Shown: positions 33,990 to 43,284 of the stretch, piece by piece
How the letters are laid out: each line of letters starts with the position of its first letter
Position numbering within the stretch: position 1 is the first letter of the stretch
Assembly: GCA_934486735.1 (NCBI GenBank)
Contig: CAKSQL010000024.1
Location: 1 to 45,764 of the forward strand
Source of the DNA: an uncultured Clostridia bacterium
GTDB taxonomy: Bacteria; Bacillota; Clostridia; UBA1381
Reading direction: 5' to 3'
Length of the DNA: 45,764 nt
Position numbers and translations under genes: made by a program
The notes under the pieces: generated by a model
Seen by the model: only the letters and a program-made list of their open reading frames with translations
What the model was told of the DNA's origin: nothing
Database searches by the model: none

Positions 33990-35915
33990 TTATATATCCA
34001 AATTGGAAACGTATTTTGCATTCTGTTCGATAAACTCACGTCTCGGCTCTACCTTATCGCCCATAAGCACTGTGAACACCTCGTCCGCCGCAACGGCGTC
34101 CTCAAGGTCTACTCTGAGCATTGTACGCGTTGCCGGATTCATGGTCGTTTCCCAAAGCTCAGGAGGATCCATCTCACCGAGACCCTTGTATCTCTGAACC
34201 TTGCAGCCGGGTCCCATTTCGGCGATAAGACGGTCGCGCTCGTCCTCATCATAGGCAAATTTCTCGACAAGATTTGCATTTTTGCCCTTGAACACTTTAA
34301 AGAGCGGCGGCTGTGCCAGGTAGATATGTCCGCCCTCTATAAGCGGCCGCATGTAACGGAAGAAGAATGTCAAAAGCAGCGTTCTGATATGCGAGCCGTC
34401 GACATCGGCATCCGCCATTATGATTATTTTTCCGTACTTCAGCTTTGTTATATCGAACTCCTCGCCGATACCTGCGCCGAGCGCAACAATAATCGGGAGC
34501 AGCTTTTCATTGCCATGAACCTTATCGATTCGAGCCTTTTCCACGTTGAGCATTTTTCCCCAAAGCGGAAGTATCGCCTGATAGCGGCGGTCTCTGCCCT
34601 GCTTTGCGCTGCCGCCCGCCGAATCTCCCTCGACGATGTAAAGTTCTGCATAATCTGCGCCCTCATCGGTGCAGCTCGCCAGCTTTTCAAGCACCGACGC
34701 GTTATGAACGGTCGAATTTTTGCGTGTCGCCTCGCGCGCCTTTCTTGCAGCCTCACGTGCTCTCGATGCGGTGAGAGTTTTATCTATAATCGCTCTTGCA
34801 ACCCTCGGATTCTCCTCCAGAAATGCCTCAAATTTATCATTTATTGCATTCTCCACAAGCGTTCTCGCCTCGGAATTGCCAAGCTTTGTCTTGGTCTGTC
34901 CCTCAAACTGAGCCTCGACCACCTTTACGCTTATAACAGCGGTGAGTCCCTCTCTGGTATCTTCGCCGGACAGGTTCGGGTCTTTTTCTTTAAGAAGGTT
35001 ATTCTTTCTCGCGTATTCGTTTATTACGCGCGTCATACCCGACTTAAATCCCGTCTCGTGAGTACCGCCGTCGGTTGTATGAATGTTGTTTGCAAAGCTC
35101 AAAAGCAGCTCGCTGTACGAATCGGTGTACTGCATTGCCACCTCGACCATCATGCCCTCGCGCTCTGCTTCAAGATAGATTACATCGTCATGAAGAGGGT
35201 CTTTGTTTCGGTTAATGTATTTAACAAATTCCTTAATTCCGCCCTCTGCGTAAAGCTCGCGCGGCTCTTTATCAGGATCTCTTTTATCTATGAGAATAAT
35301 TCTTACGCCCTTATTCAAGAAAGCCTGCTCGCGCAAACGCTTTAAGAGCGTGTCATAATCAAATTCAAGCACTTCGAATATTTCAGGATCCGGCTTGAAT
35401 GTTATTTTTGTTCCCGTCTTGTCAGTGTCGCCTATCACTTTAAGCTTGCAGGTCGGCTTGCCGCGCTCATAGCTTTGGTAATACACATGCTCGCCGTCCG
35501 AAACCTCTACCTCGAGATGCTCGGAAAGCGCGTTTACGACCGACGAACCTACGCCATGCAGGCCGCCCGATACCTTGTATCCGCCACCGCCGAATTTCCC
35601 GCCGGCATGAAGTATTGTCAAAACCACTTCAACAGTCGGGATTCCCTGCTGCGGATGTATTCCGACCGGGATTCCGCGGCCGTTATCGGTTACGGTCACT
35701 GAATTATCGGGGTTTATCTCGACAATAATTTTATCGCAGTAGCCTGCAAGAGCCTCGTCTATCGAGTTATCGACAATCTCATAAACAAGGTGGTGCAGAC
35801 CTGCCGCCGAGGTCGATCCGATATACATTCCCGGACGTTTGCGCACAGCGTCAAGTCCCTCGAGAACCTGTATTTGGTTCTCGTCATACTTAACTTCAAT
35901 CTTTTCTTCACTCAT
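33990..35915 (-). CDS. gyrB: DNA gyrase subunit B
   Basis: 641 aa. GHKL ATPase motifs (YEIVDNSIDEALAG, VTDNGRGIPVG, GGLHGVGSSVVNAL), transducer domain, then the Toprim domain (YIVEGDSAGGSAKQGRDRR, IIMADADVDGSHIRTLLLTF) and the C-terminal QRYKGLGEMDPPELWETT. ATP-driven negative supercoiling with GyrA, which is not in the window. The ATG at 35915 lies eight bases after AAGGA; an ATG two codons earlier is too close to it. It follows remB with a 4-bp overlap, the standard Firmicute order. Confidence 0.97.
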   Translation of the reverse strand: MSEEKIEVKYDENQIQVLEGLDAVRKRPGMYIGSTSAAGLHHLVYEIVDNSIDEALAGYCDKIIVEINPDNSVTVTDNGRGIPVGIHPQQGIPTVEVVLTILHAGGKFGGGGYKVSGGLHGVGSSVVNALSEHLEVEVSDGEHVYYQSYERGKPTCKLKVIGDTDKTGTKITFKPDPEIFEVLEFDYDTLLKRLREQAFLNKGVRIILIDKRDPDKEPRELYAEGGIKEFVKYINRNKDPLHDDVIYLEAEREGMMVEVAMQYTDSYSELLLSFANNIHTTDGGTHETGFKSGMTRVINEYARKNNLLKEKDPNLSGEDTREGLTAVISVKVVEAQFEGQTKTKLGNSEARTLVENAINDKFEAFLEENPRVARAIIDKTLTASRAREAARKAREATRKNSTVHNASVLEKLASCTDEGADYAELYIVEGDSAGGSAKQGRDRRYQAILPLWGKMLNVEKARIDKVHGNEKLLPIIVALGAGIGEEFDITKLKYGKIIIMADADVDGSHIRTLLLTFFFRYMRPLIEGGHIYLAQPPLFKVFKGKNANLVEKFAYDEDERDRLIAEMGPGCKVQRYKGLGEMDPPELWETTMNPATRTMLRVDLEDAVAADEVFTVLMGDKVEPRREFIEQNAKYVSNLDI

Positions 35916-35917
35916 TT

Positions 35918-36250
35918 TCATTTTCCTTTCTGTTCCTGTGATTTTTTACAATCGCACATCATGTACATTGAAAATTCATTTTTTTCGGTATCGGCAAAAC
36001 GCGGATTTTTCGCACGCTTTGCTATTGTCGCGGAGGATACCGAGGATATGTAGACCTTGGTTATTCCTCCGCTGTTGGTAACTATATATGATTTCGGGAG
36101 ATCGTCGCAAATGTCGACCACACTGCCCGTCTTTTGCGCATGTGCCAAAAACTCCCGGCTCCGACGCGCAACGGTGGTGTTGTCCATGTCGAAAACCGCA
36201 ACAATTTCCTCATCTCTTATAACAGCGTCATTTCCCAAATGCAGAAACAT
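35918..36250 (-). CDS. remB: Extracellular matrix regulator RemB-like (DUF370)
   Basis: 110 aa. MFLHLGNDAVIRDEEIVAVF and KSYIVTNSGGITKVYISSVS match YaaB/RemB, the small DUF370 protein between recF and gyrB in Bacillus; its relative RemA is a DNA-binding activator of matrix genes. Here it would be a second matrix-related regulator besides c-di-GMP. The start at 36250 has GGGAGG seven bases upstream and overlaps the end of recF by 23 bp. The C-terminal extension (CDCKKSQEQKGK) is charged and of no known role. Confidence 0.88.
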   Translation of the reverse strand: MFLHLGNDAVIRDEEIVAVFDMDNTTVARRSREFLAHAQKTGSVVDICDDLPKSYIVTNSGGITKVYISSVSSATIAKRAKNPRFADTEKNEFSMYMMCDCKKSQEQKGK

Positions 36251-37334
36251 CGGTAAGCCTCCCGTCTGATATTTTGAAATATTTTGCGCCTGTGCTGTCA
36301 TCCTCCGCGTCGGTGGTTGTTATCAGCACCTGCTTGTTTTTTATTCTGCCTGCCAAAAAGCGGCGGCGGTTTATGTCAAGCTCACTCATTATGTCGTCCA
36401 AAAGCAGAACTGGATATTCACCCTTTTCTTCATATATATAATCGGTCTGCGCAAGCTTCAACGAAAGTACCGCGGTACGCTGCTGCCCCTGCGATGCATA
36501 AAGCTTTGCCTCACGGTCGCCTATTTTTATACTTATGTCATCACGCTGTATTCCGAAAAGCGACGCACCGTTTTCAATTTCGCGGTGCTGTGACGCTTCA
36601 AGCCGATTATAATACTCGTTAGCTGCTTCTCCTTCTATTATACCACAATCTATGCTCGGTGTATAGTCAATTTTTAAAATTTCTCCGCTTATTTCCTGCT
36701 GAACCGCCGCGGCAGAGCCTGCAATCCGCTCCAAAAAGTTCCTGCGCCTTATCGAAACCGCCGTTCCGGACATCGCAAGCTGCTCATTCCACACCGAGAG
36801 CATCGCGTCGGAGGATGCATTTTTTATTCTCAGTTGCTTTAAAAGTCCGTTTTTCTGCTCCAACGCCTTGTGATAATCGGAAAGTTCCGCCATGTACTTC
36901 GGGTACAGCTGACTTATAGCCTCGTCCAAAAATCTGCGCCGTACCGACGGCGAACCTTTTACTATATCAAGCTCCTGCGGAGAGAACATGACAACATTCA
37001 GATAACTCACCAGCTGTGATAGACGATTTATCGCCACATTGTTTATTTTAATGGTTTTCTTTCCGTTTACAGCCGACATGATTGACGCGCGGTAGCTGCG
37101 GTGCGAGTCTGAAAATTCGAGCATCAGCCTAAAAAACTTCTCGCCGAAACGAATAAGTTCGCCGTCGCTCCTCGCTCGCTTGCTCCGCCCGTAGGCGAAC
37201 ATGCAGACAGCCTCCAAAAGGTTTGTTTTTCCCTGCGCGTTGTCGCCGTATATCACATTGGTTGACGGAGAAAACTCAATCTCCTCATGCCGGTAATTTC
37301 TGAAATCATCAAGCGTAAGCCTTTGTATTTCCAT
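36228..37334 (-). CDS. recF: DNA replication and repair protein RecF
   Basis: 368 aa SMC-like ATPase. Walker A GDNAQGKTNLLEA, FSPQELDIVKGSPSVRRRFL, signature YASQGQQRTAVLSLK and Walker B YPVLLLDDIMSELD. Loads RecA at gaps with RecO and RecR. The start ATG at 37334 is where conservation begins (MEIQRLTLDDFRNY) and lies 11 bp after the stop of the S4 gene. Upstream in-frame codons would overlap that gene and are not used. Confidence 0.95.
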   Translation of the reverse strand: MEIQRLTLDDFRNYRHEEIEFSPSTNVIYGDNAQGKTNLLEAVCMFAYGRSKRARSDGELIRFGEKFFRLMLEFSDSHRSYRASIMSAVNGKKTIKINNVAINRLSQLVSYLNVVMFSPQELDIVKGSPSVRRRFLDEAISQLYPKYMAELSDYHKALEQKNGLLKQLRIKNASSDAMLSVWNEQLAMSGTAVSIRRRNFLERIAGSAAAVQQEISGEILKIDYTPSIDCGIIEGEAANEYYNRLEASQHREIENGASLFGIQRDDISIKIGDREAKLYASQGQQRTAVLSLKLAQTDYIYEEKGEYPVLLLDDIMSELDINRRRFLAGRIKNKQVLITTTDAEDDSTGAKYFKISDGRLTDVSAFGK

Positions 37335-37345
37335 AATTTCTTTCC

Positions 37346-37570
37346 TTATTCGACCTCTGCCCTGTATGTGCCGTCCTCGAATCTTACCTCGGCAACATCT
37401 CCCGGACGCAGCTTTTTGCCGCGCATTGTGCAAAGCTCGCCGTTCACGAATACCATTTCGTCGAGAATCATGTCCTTTGCGTCCGCTCCGCTCTCGGCTA
37501 TGCCCGCAAATTTTAAAAGCTGGTCAAGCTTTATATACTCTGTGCTTATTTTTATTTTTTCGGATTCCAT
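37346..37570 (-). CDS. yaaA: S4-domain RNA-binding protein (YaaA/RlbA-like)
   Basis: 74 aa, a single S4 domain: EYIKLDQLLKFAGIAESGADAK, VFVNGELCTMRGKKLRPGD. This protein precedes recF in Firmicute dnaA regions and is linked to ribosome assembly in Bacillus. AAAGGA lies 11 nt before the ATG. Upstream there should be dnaN; here there are tandem repeats and then relA. Confidence 0.92.
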   Translation of the reverse strand: MESEKIKISTEYIKLDQLLKFAGIAESGADAKDMILDEMVFVNGELCTMRGKKLRPGDVAEVRFEDGTYRAEVE

Positions 37571-37640
37571 CGTTGCATCTTTCCTTTTTTTGATTTTATT
37601 TAATGCAGAATTTTCCTGCGCTCCTCATACCTCGAATACC

Positions 37641-37915
37641 TAAGCGAATGCCGCACACATAGGCATACAAATGTGCGCAAACGTGCATGATGTGAAAATT
37701 CAACCGCACCTCAGACAGTGATAAATTTTTACAGGTTGTGCGTTTAAGCGAGCGCCGCGTACGCAGGTACGCAAATGAGCGCAAACGTGCATGATGTGAA
37801 AATTCAGCCGCACCTCAGACAGTGATAAATTTTTACAGGTTGTGCGTTTAAGCGAGCGCCGCGTACATGGGTACGCAAATGAGCGCAAACGTGCAAGATG
37901 TGAAAATTTAGCCTG
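37641..37915. repeat. 104-bp tandem repeat, about 2.6 copies
   Basis: A 104-bp unit starts at 37675 and again at 37779 with only a few changes, then a partial copy at 37883-37915; a diverged partial unit precedes at 37641-37674. Each full unit has a hairpin with CGCACCT and AGGTTGTGCG arms around a T-rich centre, plus a GCGTAC palindrome. The period is not a multiple of three, so it does not code for repeats. It fills the space between the relA stop and the yaaA start. Confidence 0.88.
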
Positions 37916-37921
37916 TCTGAG

Positions 37922-40162
37922 TTAGTTGGTCGTTCTGGTTACTCCATGTATCCCGCTTATCTGACGGATTTTGTTCACCGCTTTCTTTAGGTCGCCGGTG
38001 TTGGTGATTTCAAGACCAAAGGTCATGTAGGCAACACCGTTTTTGGCAACACGCGCGGTGATTGATACACAGTTTATTTTTAGCTCTGTTATCGCTGCCG
38101 AGACGGTCGTCATCATGCCGGGACGGTCGTCACATTCAACCATGAGGTTGGCGATGTAGCTGGATTTGCCTTCGTCTGCCCAGTAGACTCCGATGAATCT
38201 GCCTTGATCCTCCTCGCTGAGCGCACCCGGCTGTATGTTGGGACAGTCGGCGCGGTGAACCGATACCCCCCTGCCTTTGGTGATGAATCCCTTTATCTTG
38301 TCTCCGGGAACAGGGTTGCAGCATTTGGCAAGCCGCACAAGGCAGTTATCTATGCCCTCGACACCGATTCCGCTGTTGTATCTGCGCTTTTTAGGCTCGG
38401 GAGCAGGCTCCTGCGGTTTGGGGTTGGCTGCTTCAGCCTCTTTTCGCTCACGAATGTACTCCTCGCGGAGTTTCATCACAACCTTCTGCGCCGAAAGTCC
38501 GCCGTAACCCACACTTGCGAACAGGTCGTCAATTCCGGTAAAGTTATATTTTTTATACATCGGTGCAAGCCATTCCTCGCGCAGAACATGCCCATTGGAA
38601 AGATTCAGCCTTTTTATTTCGCGCTCGATAAGTTCTTTTCCGCGAACGATGTTTTCATCCCTGCACTCGCGCTTAAACCATTGATTTATCTTATTTTTCG
38701 CCTGCGATGTCTTTACTATTTTCAGCCAGTCGCGGCTCGGGCCTTTCACATTTGGCGAGGTCATAACCTCGACGATATCTCCGTTTTGCAGGACGTAGGT
38801 GTTCGGCACAATTTTCCCGTTGACCTTCGCGCCGCTCATGCTGCATCCGACCGCGGTGTGAATTGCAAAAGCGAAATCTATAACCGTACTGCCCGATGTC
38901 AGCGAAACGACCTTGCCTTTTGGCGTGAATACGAACACTTCCTCACTGAACAGATCAAGCTTTATAGTATTCATAAAATCGTCGGTGTCCATGATATCAG
39001 CCTGGTTTTCGAGCATCTGCCGAACCCAGCCGAGTTTGGAATCCATATCGGTTTTCCCGGTTATGCCCTCCTTGTATTTCCAGTGTGCCGCGATACCTTC
39101 TTCCGCGATTTTGTGCATTTCCCATGTTCTTATCTGAATTTCAAATGGCATGCCGCCGCTGCCGATAACCGTTGTGTGCAGCGACTGATACATATTCGGC
39201 TTAGGCATTGCTATATAATCCTTAAATCGCATCGGGATCGGCGTGTACATCTCATGCACCATACCGAGCGCCGCATAGCAGTCCGCAACCGTATCGACTA
39301 TAATTCTGACTGCGAATAGGTCATAAATTTCGTCAAGGCTCTTGTTCTGAGCAAACATCTTTTTAAATATACTGTAGAAATGCTTTGCTCTGCCCGTCAC
39401 CTGACCTTTTATATTATTCTCTTTAAGCTTTTTTTCAAGGCTTGATATTATCTCGCTTATGAAATGCTCGCGTTCCTCTTTCTTTTGATTTATGCCGGTT
39501 CTTATCTCCTCATACGCCACCGGGTCGAGGTACTTTAAGGACAAATCCTCAAGCTCGACTTTAATCTTGGACATACCGAGACGATGAGCAAGCGGTGCGT
39601 ACACATCAAGTGTTTCCTTGGCAATGGTGAGCTGCTTTCGCTGCGGCATATATTTGAGCGTTCGCATATTGTGCAGGCGGTCAATCAGCTTTATCAGGAT
39701 AACTCTGATATCCTTTGACATCGCAAGCAGCATTTTTCTCAAATTTTCTACCTGCTGCTCCTCCTGCGTGTTATACTTTATCTTGCGCAGTTTGGTCACA
39801 CCGTTGACAATCTCTGCGACATTCGTGCCGAAAAGCGTCTGCAGGTCCTCATATGTGTAAGGCGTATCCTCAATCACATCGTGCAGGAGCGCGGCGCATA
39901 TCGCAGCAACGTCCAGATTGAGTTCTGCCGCTATATATGCAATCTGCACCGGGTGGATGATATACGGCTCGCCCGACTGGCGGACCTGCCCTTTGTGCGC
40001 GGTTTTTGCCACTCGGTACGCCACATCTATTATATCGGTATTGGCGTTCGGCGCATAGCCTTTCACCATTTCTATAATCTTTTTTATAATATTGTCGCTG
40101 TCGTCACGAATTTCCGGAATGGTGTCCGGAGACAGTATTTTGTATACTTTGTTTTCCTCCAT
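37922..40162 (-). CDS. relA: Bifunctional (p)ppGpp synthetase/hydrolase
   Basis: 746 aa, full-length long RSH. N-terminal HD hydrolase (HKGQVRQSGEPYIIHP, AALLHDVIEDT), synthetase with RAKHFYSIFKKM and the RFKDYIAMPKPNMYQSLHTT block, in which the R-F-K-D form marks bifunctional enzymes, then TGS (VFVFTPKGKVVSLTSGSTVI), zinc-finger/CC region (CCNPVPGDKIKGFIT) and a C-terminal ACT domain (VECDDRPGMMTTVSAAIT). Makes and degrades the stringent alarmone. GGGAGGGG precedes the ATG, which overlaps the end of recJ. Confidence 0.96.
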   Translation of the reverse strand: MEENKVYKILSPDTIPEIRDDSDNIIKKIIEMVKGYAPNANTDIIDVAYRVAKTAHKGQVRQSGEPYIIHPVQIAYIAAELNLDVAAICAALLHDVIEDTPYTYEDLQTLFGTNVAEIVNGVTKLRKIKYNTQEEQQVENLRKMLLAMSKDIRVILIKLIDRLHNMRTLKYMPQRKQLTIAKETLDVYAPLAHRLGMSKIKVELEDLSLKYLDPVAYEEIRTGINQKKEEREHFISEIISSLEKKLKENNIKGQVTGRAKHFYSIFKKMFAQNKSLDEIYDLFAVRIIVDTVADCYAALGMVHEMYTPIPMRFKDYIAMPKPNMYQSLHTTVIGSGGMPFEIQIRTWEMHKIAEEGIAAHWKYKEGITGKTDMDSKLGWVRQMLENQADIMDTDDFMNTIKLDLFSEEVFVFTPKGKVVSLTSGSTVIDFAFAIHTAVGCSMSGAKVNGKIVPNTYVLQNGDIVEVMTSPNVKGPSRDWLKIVKTSQAKNKINQWFKRECRDENIVRGKELIEREIKRLNLSNGHVLREEWLAPMYKKYNFTGIDDLFASVGYGGLSAQKVVMKLREEYIRERKEAEAANPKPQEPAPEPKKRRYNSGIGVEGIDNCLVRLAKCCNPVPGDKIKGFITKGRGVSVHRADCPNIQPGALSEEDQGRFIGVYWADEGKSSYIANLMVECDDRPGMMTTVSAAITELKINCVSITARVAKNGVAYMTFGLEITNTGDLKKAVNKIRQISGIHGVTRTTN

Positions 40163-41886
40163 TACCTATCACCCCTCCCATTGATGTCCTTCAAAATCAG
40201 CTGGGCGTTTTTCTCGCCGCGGAAGTTATTGATTTCAAGCGTGAATGCGATATTCACATACTCGCCCTCGGAAAAGTGTTCTGCCGCCCCGCCCATTCTG
40301 AAACCGACCGCGTTCAGCACGATTCCATTCTTTTCAATCACCATCCTAAGATGTGTAAGGTCCGCGCCCATCTGTGATATTTTATTTATTTTCACTCCGC
40401 ACATGCTGAAAATCGGTTTGGGATTTTCAGCTCCGAACGGCTCCATATATTCCAAAAGCTCCGCAATTTCCGCCGTTGCCAGTTTGGGCGGAAGTTCGCA
40501 ATCTATATCTATTTTTGCGACCATATCCTCGGGAGTGAGTCTTTCCTTGGCATATTTATTTATCTTCTCCGAGAATGCGTCAATATCCGCCTTTGCCACG
40601 CCTACACCGGCTGCCATTGCATGACCGCCGAAATTGGTGAGTATCTCTGCGCTGTCGGTCAGCGCCTCGAACATATTAAAGCCCTCTATCGACCGCGCCG
40701 AGCCTTTCCCGTTCCCCTTTTCATCAAAGGAAATCATTATCGACGGCTTATAAAATTTTTCGGTCACTCGCGATGCGACTATGCCTATAACGCCCGGATG
40801 CCATCCGCTGCCGCCCAGGACTATAACCTTCTTTTTGTCAAAGTCCGGGTCTGCGGCTATCATTTCCATAGCTTCCTCAAAGATTTTCTGCTCTAATTGG
40901 CGTCTTTCGCGATTGTCCTCCTCCAGTTCGGCGGCAAGCTTTGCTGCCTCCGCGTCATCATCGGTGAGCAAAAGCTCAACCGCCTTATCCGCGCTGCCGA
41001 GTCTGCCGCCTGCATTTATGCGCGGTGCTATCATGAATGCGACAGCTGTCGCATTGACCGGTCTTTTGTCCGCTCCCGAGACCGCCAAAAGCGCTTTTAT
41101 CCCGGGATTTTTTGAATCCTGTACAAGTTTTATTCCCTTGTCGGCAATGACTCTGTTCTCATCCAAAAGAGGAACGATATCCGCAACCGTGCCTATTGCC
41201 GCCAAATTTGCATATTCAAAAAAGCAGTCGGCGGTTTTTCCGCCCAAAAGCTTTGCCGCAGCCAAAACCAGCTTGAATGTGACTCCCACTCCGGCAAGTC
41301 CGTCAAAAGGATATTTACTGCCCGGGCGTTTGGGGTCTACCACCGCGTATGCCGCCGGCAGCTTATCCTTGCACAGATGATGATCGGTTATTATAACCTC
41401 CATACCCATGGTTTTTGCAAGCTCCACCTCGCCGCACGCCGTTATGCCGCAGTCCACCGTCAGCATAAGCTTTGTGCCCGACCTTGCGATTTTGTTGACC
41501 GCCATTACATTTATGCCATACCCCTCGCTCTCGCGGCTCGGAATATAGTAGGAAACGTCCGCGCCATGCTTTCTTAAAAATCGGACGGCAAGCGCTGTCG
41601 ATGTAACTCCGTCCACGTCGTAGTCTCCGTACACCGTTATTTTCTCATGATTTTTAATCGCGTCGACAAGTCTCGATGCAGCCTTATCCATATCGTCAAG
41701 CTCGGACGGGTCATGAACTGTGCCGAGTGTTTTTCTTATATATCCGTGTACCTCCTGCGGATTTGTGATTCCGCGGTTTCGAAGCAGCAAGGCAATTATC
41801 GGCGGAACCCGGCTCAGCCTTGAAAGTTCCGCTATCTCGCTGTCGGTACAGCCCTTGTTTTTATATCTCCAAACCTTATTGGGCAT
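40162..41886 (-). CDS. recJ: Single-stranded-DNA-specific exonuclease RecJ
   Basis: 574 aa DHH/DHHA1 nuclease: ITVYGDYDVDGVTSTALAVR, MLTVDCGITA, VIITDHHLCKDKLPAAYAVV, AGVGVTFKL, and the C-terminal GSGWHPGVIGIVASRV and GGHAMAAGVGV. 5'-3' single-strand exonuclease acting in repair with RecF. GGAGG six bases before the ATG. Own promoter at 41928-41956; probably co-transcribed with relA. Confidence 0.95.
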   Translation of the reverse strand: MPNKVWRYKNKGCTDSEIAELSRLSRVPPIIALLLRNRGITNPQEVHGYIRKTLGTVHDPSELDDMDKAASRLVDAIKNHEKITVYGDYDVDGVTSTALAVRFLRKHGADVSYYIPSRESEGYGINVMAVNKIARSGTKLMLTVDCGITACGEVELAKTMGMEVIITDHHLCKDKLPAAYAVVDPKRPGSKYPFDGLAGVGVTFKLVLAAAKLLGGKTADCFFEYANLAAIGTVADIVPLLDENRVIADKGIKLVQDSKNPGIKALLAVSGADKRPVNATAVAFMIAPRINAGGRLGSADKAVELLLTDDDAEAAKLAAELEEDNRERRQLEQKIFEEAMEMIAADPDFDKKKVIVLGGSGWHPGVIGIVASRVTEKFYKPSIMISFDEKGNGKGSARSIEGFNMFEALTDSAEILTNFGGHAMAAGVGVAKADIDAFSEKINKYAKERLTPEDMVAKIDIDCELPPKLATAEIAELLEYMEPFGAENPKPIFSMCGVKINKISQMGADLTHLRMVIEKNGIVLNAVGFRMGGAAEHFSEGEYVNIAFTLEINNFRGEKNAQLILKDINGRGDR

Positions 41887-41927
41887 TTGCGTCCTCCATC
41901 AAAAATAAAATTCTTACCTATTATATT

Positions 41928-41956
41928 ATTTTATCATTTTTCGCATGTTTTTTCAA
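41928..41956 (-). promoter_or_regulatory. Promoter of recJ-relA
   Basis: Minus strand: -35 TTGAAA (41951-41956), 17 bp, -10 TAAAAT (41928-41933). Confidence 0.7.
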
Positions 41957-42017
41957 GTCCTTTTACTTATTTTTGTATGATTTTTTATGCTTTATAAGCC
42001 TCAAAACGATTTTTTTC

Positions 42018-42046
42018 TTGTTTTTACGGTTAAAATATGCTATAAT
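42018..42046 (+). promoter_or_regulatory. Promoter of the Gfo/Idh/MocA gene
   Basis: -35 TTGTTT (42018-42023), 17 bp ending in TATGC, -10 TATAAT (42041-42046). Divergent to the recJ promoter. Confidence 0.7.
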
Positions 42047-42079
42047 CAAGTAAGTATTTAAAGAAAGGGCGGATTATTT

Positions 42080-43057
42080 ATGATAAAATTTGCGGTCATA
42101 GGAAGAAATTTTATTGTTGACTGGTTTTTGGAGGCGGCAAGCGAATTTCCCGAGCTTTTTTTCCGCGGGGTCTATTCCAGGGCAAAGGAAACAGCTGCCG
42201 AGTATGCGGCACTCAAAGGCGCGGAGAGAATATACACTTCCATCAATGAGCTTTGCAAAGACGATGAGCTTGACATGGTATATATCGCAAGTCCGAACAT
42301 ATGCCACGAGGAGCAGGCGATTGCCCTTTTGAACGCAAAAAAGCATGTTTTGTGTGAAAAACCGGCGGCGATATCGGCTGAGGGACTTTCTCGCATGCTT
42401 GAAACCGCCGAAAAAAACGGCAGGGTATTCATGGAGGCAATGGTACCCCTGCATATGCCTGCCTTTGAGGAAGTCAGACGGCTGCTGCCCGAGCTTGGGA
42501 AAATCAGGCATGCCGAATTTTCATTCTGTCAATACTCATCGCGCTACGACCGTTTCAAGAATAATATTATGACAAACACCTTTGACCCCGCTTTGGGCAA
42601 CGGGTCATTGATGGATTTGGGTATATACTGCGTGCATTTTCTTCTTGCTCTGTTCGGCATGCCCCAAAAGATACACACCGCGGCGGAATTTATCCCGGGC
42701 AGCATAGACGCATCCGGAGCAATCGCGGCGGCATACCCCGATATGACAGCCTCGCTTGTCTATTCAAAGGTATGCGACAGCTTGAATTTATCTCAGATTA
42801 TGGGCGAAGACGGATGCCTTTTAATCGACAAGGTGTCGCGTCCGAAAAAGCTTACTTTAAAAAAGCGCGGCGGCGATGCAAAAGTTATCGACCTCACACC
42901 GACACGTCACGAAATGGCATATGAAATTCAAAACTTTATCAGGCAGATAAACGGCGAAAAAATGCCGCAGTTCAACGAAATAAGCAAGCTTGCAATGAAC
43001 TTTTGCGATATTGCGCGCGCCGAGGCAGGGATTGATTTTAAAAAAGAGCGGCATTGA
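42080..43057 (+). CDS. Gfo/Idh/MocA family oxidoreductase
   Basis: 325 aa. N-terminal Rossmann fold (FAVIGRNFIVDWFLEAASEF, MVYIASPNICHEEQAIALLN), the conserved HVLCEKPAAISAEG motif with the Lys of the EKP signature, then the C-terminal alpha/beta domain with LGNGSLMDLGIYCVHFLLAL, whose G-x-x-x-D-x-G-x-x-x-x-H pattern supplies the catalytic His. NAD(P)-dependent sugar or inositol oxidoreductase; the substrate is unknown. GGGCGG seven bases before the ATG. No functional neighbour gives a hint. Confidence 0.9.
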   Translation: MIKFAVIGRNFIVDWFLEAASEFPELFFRGVYSRAKETAAEYAALKGAERIYTSINELCKDDELDMVYIASPNICHEEQAIALLNAKKHVLCEKPAAISAEGLSRMLETAEKNGRVFMEAMVPLHMPAFEEVRRLLPELGKIRHAEFSFCQYSSRYDRFKNNIMTNTFDPALGNGSLMDLGIYCVHFLLALFGMPQKIHTAAEFIPGSIDASGAIAAAYPDMTASLVYSKVCDSLNLSQIMGEDGCLLIDKVSRPKKLTLKKRGGDAKVIDLTPTRHEMAYEIQNFIRQINGEKMPQFNEISKLAMNFCDIARAEAGIDFKKERH

Positions 43058-43284
43058 TGATATCCGAACGCGGCACGCTCATTTTCAGCCGCCGCACAAA
43101 TTCCCGCAAATTAAAAAAATTTACATTTAGTTCACACACTGGGCAAAAAAAAGTATTATAATTATATTATATTTACTTTAGCTGAAAAAAAGCAATCCGA
43201 ACTTCGATTTTGAATGAGAATTTTGTGCCTTTTCAGAAGCGCCGGGATTGTTTTTAGCTATCCGAAAGGACTGACTGTATTTAT
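43058..43284. other. Intergenic leader of the HtrA-like gene
   Basis: A/T-rich; a TATAAT -10 lies near 43158, but no good -35 stands at the right distance (ACACAC at 17 bp; TTCACA only at about 20 bp). The leader to the start codon would be about 120 nt. Ribosome site AAAGGA at 43265-43270 is 14 nt from the ATG. Confidence 0.4.

Noticed and set aside
33432..35345. A 637-codon plus-strand open frame opposite eda and gyrB
   Set aside because: It is antisense to gyrB and eda, which are certain; codon bias of the real genes keeps the opposite frame open. No ribosome site and no recognisable domain.
37596..37888. Short minus-strand open frames with similar 62-aa products in the 104-bp repeats
   Set aside because: They arise because the DNA repeats; the period is not a multiple of three, no ribosome site is present and the products resemble no protein.
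37571..37921. Replication origin near recF-gyrB
   Set aside because: No cluster of TTATCCACA-type DnaA boxes was seen in the repeats, and dnaA and dnaN are absent.
38204..39319. A 371-codon plus-strand open frame
   Set aside because: Lies wholly antisense to the relA synthetase region; no family signature.
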